Part shown: positions 49,301-51,923 of the stretch, one piece after another
How the letters are laid out: each line of letters begins with the position of its first letter
How positions within the stretch are numbered: position 1 is the stretch's first letter
Source: an uncultured Pseudomonadota bacterium
GTDB taxonomy: Bacteria; Myxococcota_A; UBA796; SXON01
Length of the DNA stretch: 51,923 nucleotides
Direction of reading: 5' to 3'
NCBI GenBank assembly: GCA_903844155.1
Contig: CAIMSU010000218.1
Span: 1-51,923 of the forward strand
Notes under the pieces: model-generated
Told to the model about the DNA's origin: nothing
Database searches by the model: none
The model's input: only the letters and a program-made list of their open reading frames with translations
Program-made: the position numbers and the translations under genes

Positions 49301-49997
49301 GGCCGTCACAATCGTCATCCACGCCGTCGCAGACCTCGATGCCCCCAGGGTGGACCGCGGGGGCGGAGTCGTCACAATCGCTGTTGTCGCTGACCGTCCC
49401 CGTGGGTTGGGAGCAGGCGAGGACGGACGAGCCGGGGTCGCCGAAGGTGTCGGCGTCGGCGTCCGCGTACCACACGCGTGCGTCGATGCTCGAGCTCGGG
49501 TCCGTTGTGCCGTCACAGTCGTCATCCAACCCGTTGCACACTTCGACTGCACCAGGATGAACGCTGGGATCATCAGGCCCGCAGTCCGCGTCGTTGGCGA
49601 CGAACCCGTTGATTGGCGAGCACGAGGTCTGACCCGACGCCGGGTCGCCATACCCGTCGCCGTCGGTGTCCGCGTACCAGGTCGGTGCGTCCACGCTGTT
49701 GGGGGGGTCGACGACGCCATCGCAATCATTGTCGATGCCGTCGCAGACCTCCGCGGCACCCGGGTGGACGTCCGCAGAGGTGTCATCGCAGTCGGAGCCG
49801 CCCTGCGCGGTGCTGATGTAGCCATCGCCGTCGGCATCCACCGGGTTGGAGTCGGATGCTGAGTCCCCGCCCCCGTTGGCGGCCGAGTCTGCGGGGCTGG
49901 ACGCGTCGGACCCCGGCTTGGTTCCAACCTTCCCCCCGGGTGTGCAGGCACCGAGTACGAGCAGCACGACGGCGAGCGACGTGCGGATGAGTGGCAT
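46389..49997 (-). CDS. MopE-repeat lipoprotein with C-terminal right-handed beta-helix
   Basis: A 1202-residue lipoprotein (LVLGAC, Cys18). After a Gly/Ser/Asp linker, seven tandem MopE-type units of about 60 residues each follow (WYADxDxDGxGD, SDCDD, PGAxEVCxGxDxDCDG), a Cys/Asp-rich, presumably metal-binding and disulfide-bonded array. From about residue 470 the rest is made of short Gly/Thr/Asp-rich strands (VTLTNSTVRDSRGYD, ISGNVCGMSVA, TDISGLYVG) typical of right-handed beta-helix (PbH1/NosD-like) folds. ATG 49997 has GGAG six bases upstream and TAGAAT (50026-50021) as a -10. Probably surface-exposed; MopE of methanotrophs binds copper, but that function cannot be assumed here. Confidence 0.9.
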   Translation of the reverse strand: MPLIRTSLAVVLLVLGACTPGGKVGTKPGSDASSPADSAANGGGDSASDSNPVDADGDGYISTAQGGSDCDDTSADVHPGAAEVCDGIDNDCDGVVDPPNSVDAPTWYADTDGDGYGDPASGQTSCSPINGFVANDADCGPDDPSVHPGAVEVCNGLDDDCDGTTDPSSSIDARVWYADADADTFGDPGSSVLACSQPTGTVSDNSDCDDSAPAVHPGGIEVCDGVDDDCDGLVDPPASVDASSWFPDVDGDSFGDVHGAAQVACGAPPGTVLDATDCDDGAATTFPGAPETCNGTDDDCDGVIDEDDAVDAPAWYPDADADGFGDATLPSHSCAAPAGFLADSTDCNDADAQIAPDIPEVCDGVDQNCDGVVDNDALDADVWYADADADGFGDPSESKASCTQPAGYIAANADGSNISDCDDTNAVVNPGAALDACGNGDDDCDGTTDEDCYLDECGSITTATSWNYPRIRLTCDISVRAGLVIGFADTVYADPGVSVSVTGSGYLQAPAVLFTSSEDSPAPGDWDGISLANPSKETYNDLDGTTVLYAGGEGSPAVTLSGISTDISGLYVGLSGGTGLELSAYDGTLTDPAVWYGVGAGVVCSTEPCWTDVSGLTVEHNAGFTLDLPFDTFAALDFAAATLEPNDLDVVRVTGDGTLTTDTTWDWESPTLQIAGAIGVGDATAFPELTITDGTTIAFESGGSLTTGDATLQVQGTTAGVLFTSAEASPAPGDWSQVIVGGGSDGSVLDGLTVEYGGSGSYGSLFLSGDNVTLTNSTVRDSRGYDLLTGGDNLSITDSTFSDSTNYGVYVGGADTLGVFTGNTISGNVCGMSVAYDAASTIDATNTFPDNSTGAVCLFTPYWNYGISTTSQTLAGLDGPWVLTANLMLYKSTVPVLTIDDGAQIDLAGYHMYMGYGELSKAEIVINGDPDGQGVHIWDGGLFLYGDGDSNTISGTTLTDVDVAATYADLTVQDSTVDGADIVMENESSLALYRTNMMNATYGADVSGLGATMTAWEDNTVTGCAYGARLPLEFLAALDPATQLCDPGQYITVAGSAAVTSAITLPAYACPLYLTGANIQDGGALTIEPQTVYIAGYSGMNVGKTTAGSLIADGVAFTSLYRAKGAWAYIDIGPAAVDTSMVGATFDYGGEYTGEIYCDNCTADLTDAAVRNSGTYGIYRKGTTNLTLTGVTYSGNTSGDLY

Positions 49998-50020
49998 GGG
50001 GGGCTCCGGCGACCTGCGGG

Positions 50021-50026
50021 ATTCTA
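50021..50026 (-). promoter_or_regulatory. -10 element of the MopE-repeat gene
   Basis: TAGAAT on the minus strand, 23 bases before ATG 49997, with GGAG in between; a conventional leadered arrangement, in contrast to the TANNNT-N6 genes. Confidence 0.4.
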
Positions 50027-50100
50027 CCACGGCAGCCCTGGGCCGGACCGCGGGGGGCGAGAGCCGGACAGGGAGGTCGCGCACGCGGACCGGGGTTCGG

Positions 50101-51852
50101 CTACATCCCCGTGTCCCCCGCCGGGGCCTGCCGGGCGATCCAGTCGTCCAACTCCGAGAAAAAGGTCGGATCCGGCCGCCAGACCGACAGGAGCGGCATC
50201 TGGGTACCCATCAGCATCGGCAGGATGTAGCTGTCCTCGGGGTGCCCGAGGGAGATGATGCGCTTGTCGAGGCCGGAGTAGGGGTCGGTGTCGTCGTAGT
50301 ACTTGATCGGGTCGTCGACGGCGTCGAAGGCGTCGAGGCTGTACCGGAAGTCGAGCGAGACCTCCGACATCTGGGTGGGGAACGCCCCGGGCTGATGGCA
50401 GAACGCGCAGTTACCGTGCATGTAGCCGCGGATGTCCAGATAGTACGGGTCGGTTCCCGAGACGGTGCCCTCTGGACCGGGGTCGCCGGAGAAGTAGGGT
50501 AGGAGCTGGGCCATCTCCGTGTCGCCGAGCTGGAAGTGCTCGAATCCGATGGGCCATTCCTTGCCGACGATGGCCTCGTGGCAAAGCGCGCACGATGCCT
50601 CGGACGGGATGACGTAGCTGGTGCTGTTCAGCGCCACCGTCTGGCGGCGCCCGTCCGTCAGGTAGGCATCGTCGCCGTCCCACGCGTACGTGCCGGCCAG
50701 CCAGCCGTTGGCGCCCTTCTCAAGCTCGCGTGTCTCCATCTTCTGCCCGTCCATGGTGAGGGTCTCCCAGAACCGGGTGCCGGTCGGGAACTCCCAGGCG
50801 TCCGGGTTGCTGACGTCGACGGTCGTGCCGGACGGCAGCTCCAGCAGGCGATCGGCCTCCGCGCCGTTGGACCACATCGGGTAGCGGACCGTGTAGGGGA
50901 TCTGGGTGGCGGTCCCGGGGTTGCTGAAGCTTGTGGTGGAGAGTGCCGTCCCAACGGCGCCGAGCGTGGTTCGGTCCGCCCGCAGCGCGAGCTTCTGGAT
51001 GCGTCCGGTCAGGTCTGCGGCGTAGATGGTGCCATCGGCGGCCTGGGCCATGCCGGTGACGTAGGGAAGGTGCCCCAGCAGCACGTCGTCTGTCCCTGCC
51101 GTCCCGTCCTCGTTGATCCGGACGCCGCGAATCCACCCGTCGTAGAACTCACCATAGAGCAGGAACGTGTCGAGGAGCCCCGCGTACCCCGTGGGCCCGG
51201 CGCGCACGCCGACGGTGATGACGTGCACGAACCCGATCTGGCCTGACCCATCGCGATCCGCGTCGACGAACTGGGGGTCGTGCTGCTCCCAGTAGCGAGT
51301 GGGGCTGTCGTACTGCCCGCTCACGTCGGGCCCTTCGATGTCCCAGTTTCCGAAGTTGTTCCCAGGGCCCGTGTAGAGATCCAACTCTTCGTAGGCGTTG
51401 AGGCCGACGTCGCCCACACAGAGTACGGCGCCGCAATCGGCCATTCGCCAGGGCTGTCGCAGCCCGATCGCGACCACACCCGGCGTCGCGAAGACGGAGT
51501 CTGTCGCCGGCGTGGGCGTCCCGTCGTCGGCGACGTCGAAGGCGAGGAGGTCCTGCGAGAGATCGGTGTCGACCTGCCCGTTGAATTGGCCGAGCGGGCC
51601 GACTCCCATGTACAAGGAGGGCGTTCCGCCGTCCGGCGAGAAGAACACGATGTCGCCGCCGGCGGCCCCGCCCACCGGGCAGTCCGCCTGTCCAAGCGCG
51701 GCCCACAGGTCCTTCTTGTTGGAGACCGCGAGTGGTGATAACGTAAGGTCGAACCGAAGGAAGGCGCAGCCATAGGTTGAAAACATGGTGCGTCCTGAAG
51801 CCTCCGAGCCCGAATCCGCGCAGGCGGGGACGAGCGCGGCGGCGGGCTGCAT
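50101..51852 (-). CDS. PQQ-type sugar dehydrogenase fragment fused to an SO_2930-like diheme cytochrome
   Basis: 583 residues. The first 220 match the second half of a soluble PQQ sugar-dehydrogenase beta-propeller (GGDIVFFSPDG, VGPLGQFNGQ, IGLRQPWRMADCG, VGDVGLNAYEELDLYTGPGNNFGNWDIEG); the preceding propeller blades are missing, and an in-frame TAG lies directly before the ATG. From about 300 the sequence is that of SO_2930-type diheme c cytochromes (YPMWSNGAEADRLLELPSG, FPTGTRFWETLT, YVIPSEASCALCHE with a first heme, GFEHFQLGD, GNCAFCHQPGAF with a second heme). The natural protein would pass electrons from a PQQ alcohol or sugar oxidation to its hemes. Here the N terminus is either truncated by an event at 51853 or encoded in a different frame. 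No export signal is visible. Confidence 0.75.
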   Translation of the reverse strand: MQPAAALVPACADSGSEASGRTMFSTYGCAFLRFDLTLSPLAVSNKKDLWAALGQADCPVGGAAGGDIVFFSPDGGTPSLYMGVGPLGQFNGQVDTDLSQDLLAFDVADDGTPTPATDSVFATPGVVAIGLRQPWRMADCGAVLCVGDVGLNAYEELDLYTGPGNNFGNWDIEGPDVSGQYDSPTRYWEQHDPQFVDADRDGSGQIGFVHVITVGVRAGPTGYAGLLDTFLLYGEFYDGWIRGVRINEDGTAGTDDVLLGHLPYVTGMAQAADGTIYAADLTGRIQKLALRADRTTLGAVGTALSTTSFSNPGTATQIPYTVRYPMWSNGAEADRLLELPSGTTVDVSNPDAWEFPTGTRFWETLTMDGQKMETRELEKGANGWLAGTYAWDGDDAYLTDGRRQTVALNSTSYVIPSEASCALCHEAIVGKEWPIGFEHFQLGDTEMAQLLPYFSGDPGPEGTVSGTDPYYLDIRGYMHGNCAFCHQPGAFPTQMSEVSLDFRYSLDAFDAVDDPIKYYDDTDPYSGLDKRIISLGHPEDSYILPMLMGTQMPLLSVWRPDPTFFSELDDWIARQAPAGDTGM

Positions 51853-51923
51853 CTACCTTGTGGGTGCAAGTCCCATCCCGGTAGGCGCCGAAGCGCCGGG
51901 TAGCAGGCTGCCGGTCGAAGGGG
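51853..51923. other. Structured right-edge sequence, possible group II intron domain
   Basis: On the plus strand TGGG-TGCAAGT-CCCA (about 51861-51875) is a hairpin whose loop TGCAAGT I recall from domain I of bacterial group II introns; then CCC...GGCGC-CGAA-GCGCC-GGG and a GGTAGC/GCTGCC-like pairing follow. It abuts the point where the dehydrogenase gene lacks its N-terminal half. The element would continue beyond the window, so this is only a suggestion. Confidence 0.25.

Noticed and set aside
48650-49850. Regular short repeats suggesting a CRISPR array
   Set aside because: The periodicity is the coding sequence of seven MopE units (about 60 residues each); repeats are diverged and in frame, with no unique spacers.

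Overview
The window is about 52 kb of very GC-rich bacterial DNA, with short gaps and many 1-11 base overlaps between genes. Several things point to a Myxococcota-like (former Deltaproteobacteria) organism: two large lipoproteins with Asp/Thr-rich or MopE-type Asp/Cys repeats, an FHA protein with a long Pro-rich linker, a zinc-ribbon Ser/Thr kinase, a zinc-finger/histone-fold protein, and many lipobox signal peptides. This assignment is inferred from gene content; there is no rRNA here.

Layout. 93-6157: a polytopic membrane protein, a DUF5989 mini-protein translationally coupled to an S46 dipeptidyl peptidase, a 150-bp direct repeat, and a POT peptide transporter. 6273-8082 (minus): Uma2 nuclease, a YD-repeat fragment and an unknown helical protein. 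8158-14131: an AAA+ ATPase converging on a GspE/PilB-type ATPase fused to a receiver domain, coupled to a histidine kinase, with an exonuclease relic upstream. 14269-14837: a DUF433/DUF5615 toxin-antitoxin (TA) pair. 14988-17089: two radical SAM proteins, divergent from an ABC/lipoprotein/MlaE/MlaF run (17088-19896). 19907-24430: a kinase with a TonB-like C terminus, a PIN/DUF6364 TA pair, an FG-GAP lipoprotein and a beta-barrel. 24458-26662: a molybdenum hydroxylase large subunit.

27171-33393 is the accessory heart of the window. Three 309-bp copies of one repeat (A 27775-28083, B 30496-30804, C 31463-31771) and a partial copy (D 33227-33327), which abuts and slightly enters the 3' end of tRNA-Trp, divide the region into cells. 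Each cell holds one TA-like module: a VapB/PIN pair with a broken PIN gene, an AbiEi/AbiEii pair plus a lone GspE-N2-like gene, a DUF433/DUF5615 pair, and a TPR/MazF-like pair. The repeats carry the same hairpin that terminates tRNA-Trp. I see no integrase, transposase or canonical attC site. This array is the best candidate here for an undescribed arrangement.

33444-46327 is mostly ordinary: an esterase lipoprotein, an enoyl-reductase-like SDR and a parvulin lipoprotein in one operon; a divergent OmpR-type two-component system; a Tat-exported IorB/IorA molybdenum hydroxylase; ribF, aroE and an FHA membrane protein; the zinc-finger/histone-fold protein; and a YjgA/DarP homologue. 46389-51852 (minus) holds a MopE-repeat/beta-helix lipoprotein and an N-terminally short PQQ-dehydrogenase/diheme-cytochrome protein. 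A structured stretch at the right edge may belong to a group II intron.

Two expression patterns recur. Several isolated genes have a TANNNT hexamer exactly 6 bases before the start codon and no ribosome-binding site, which suggests leaderless mRNAs. Second genes of TA pairs almost always start at a GTG that overlaps the upstream TGA stop (GTGA).
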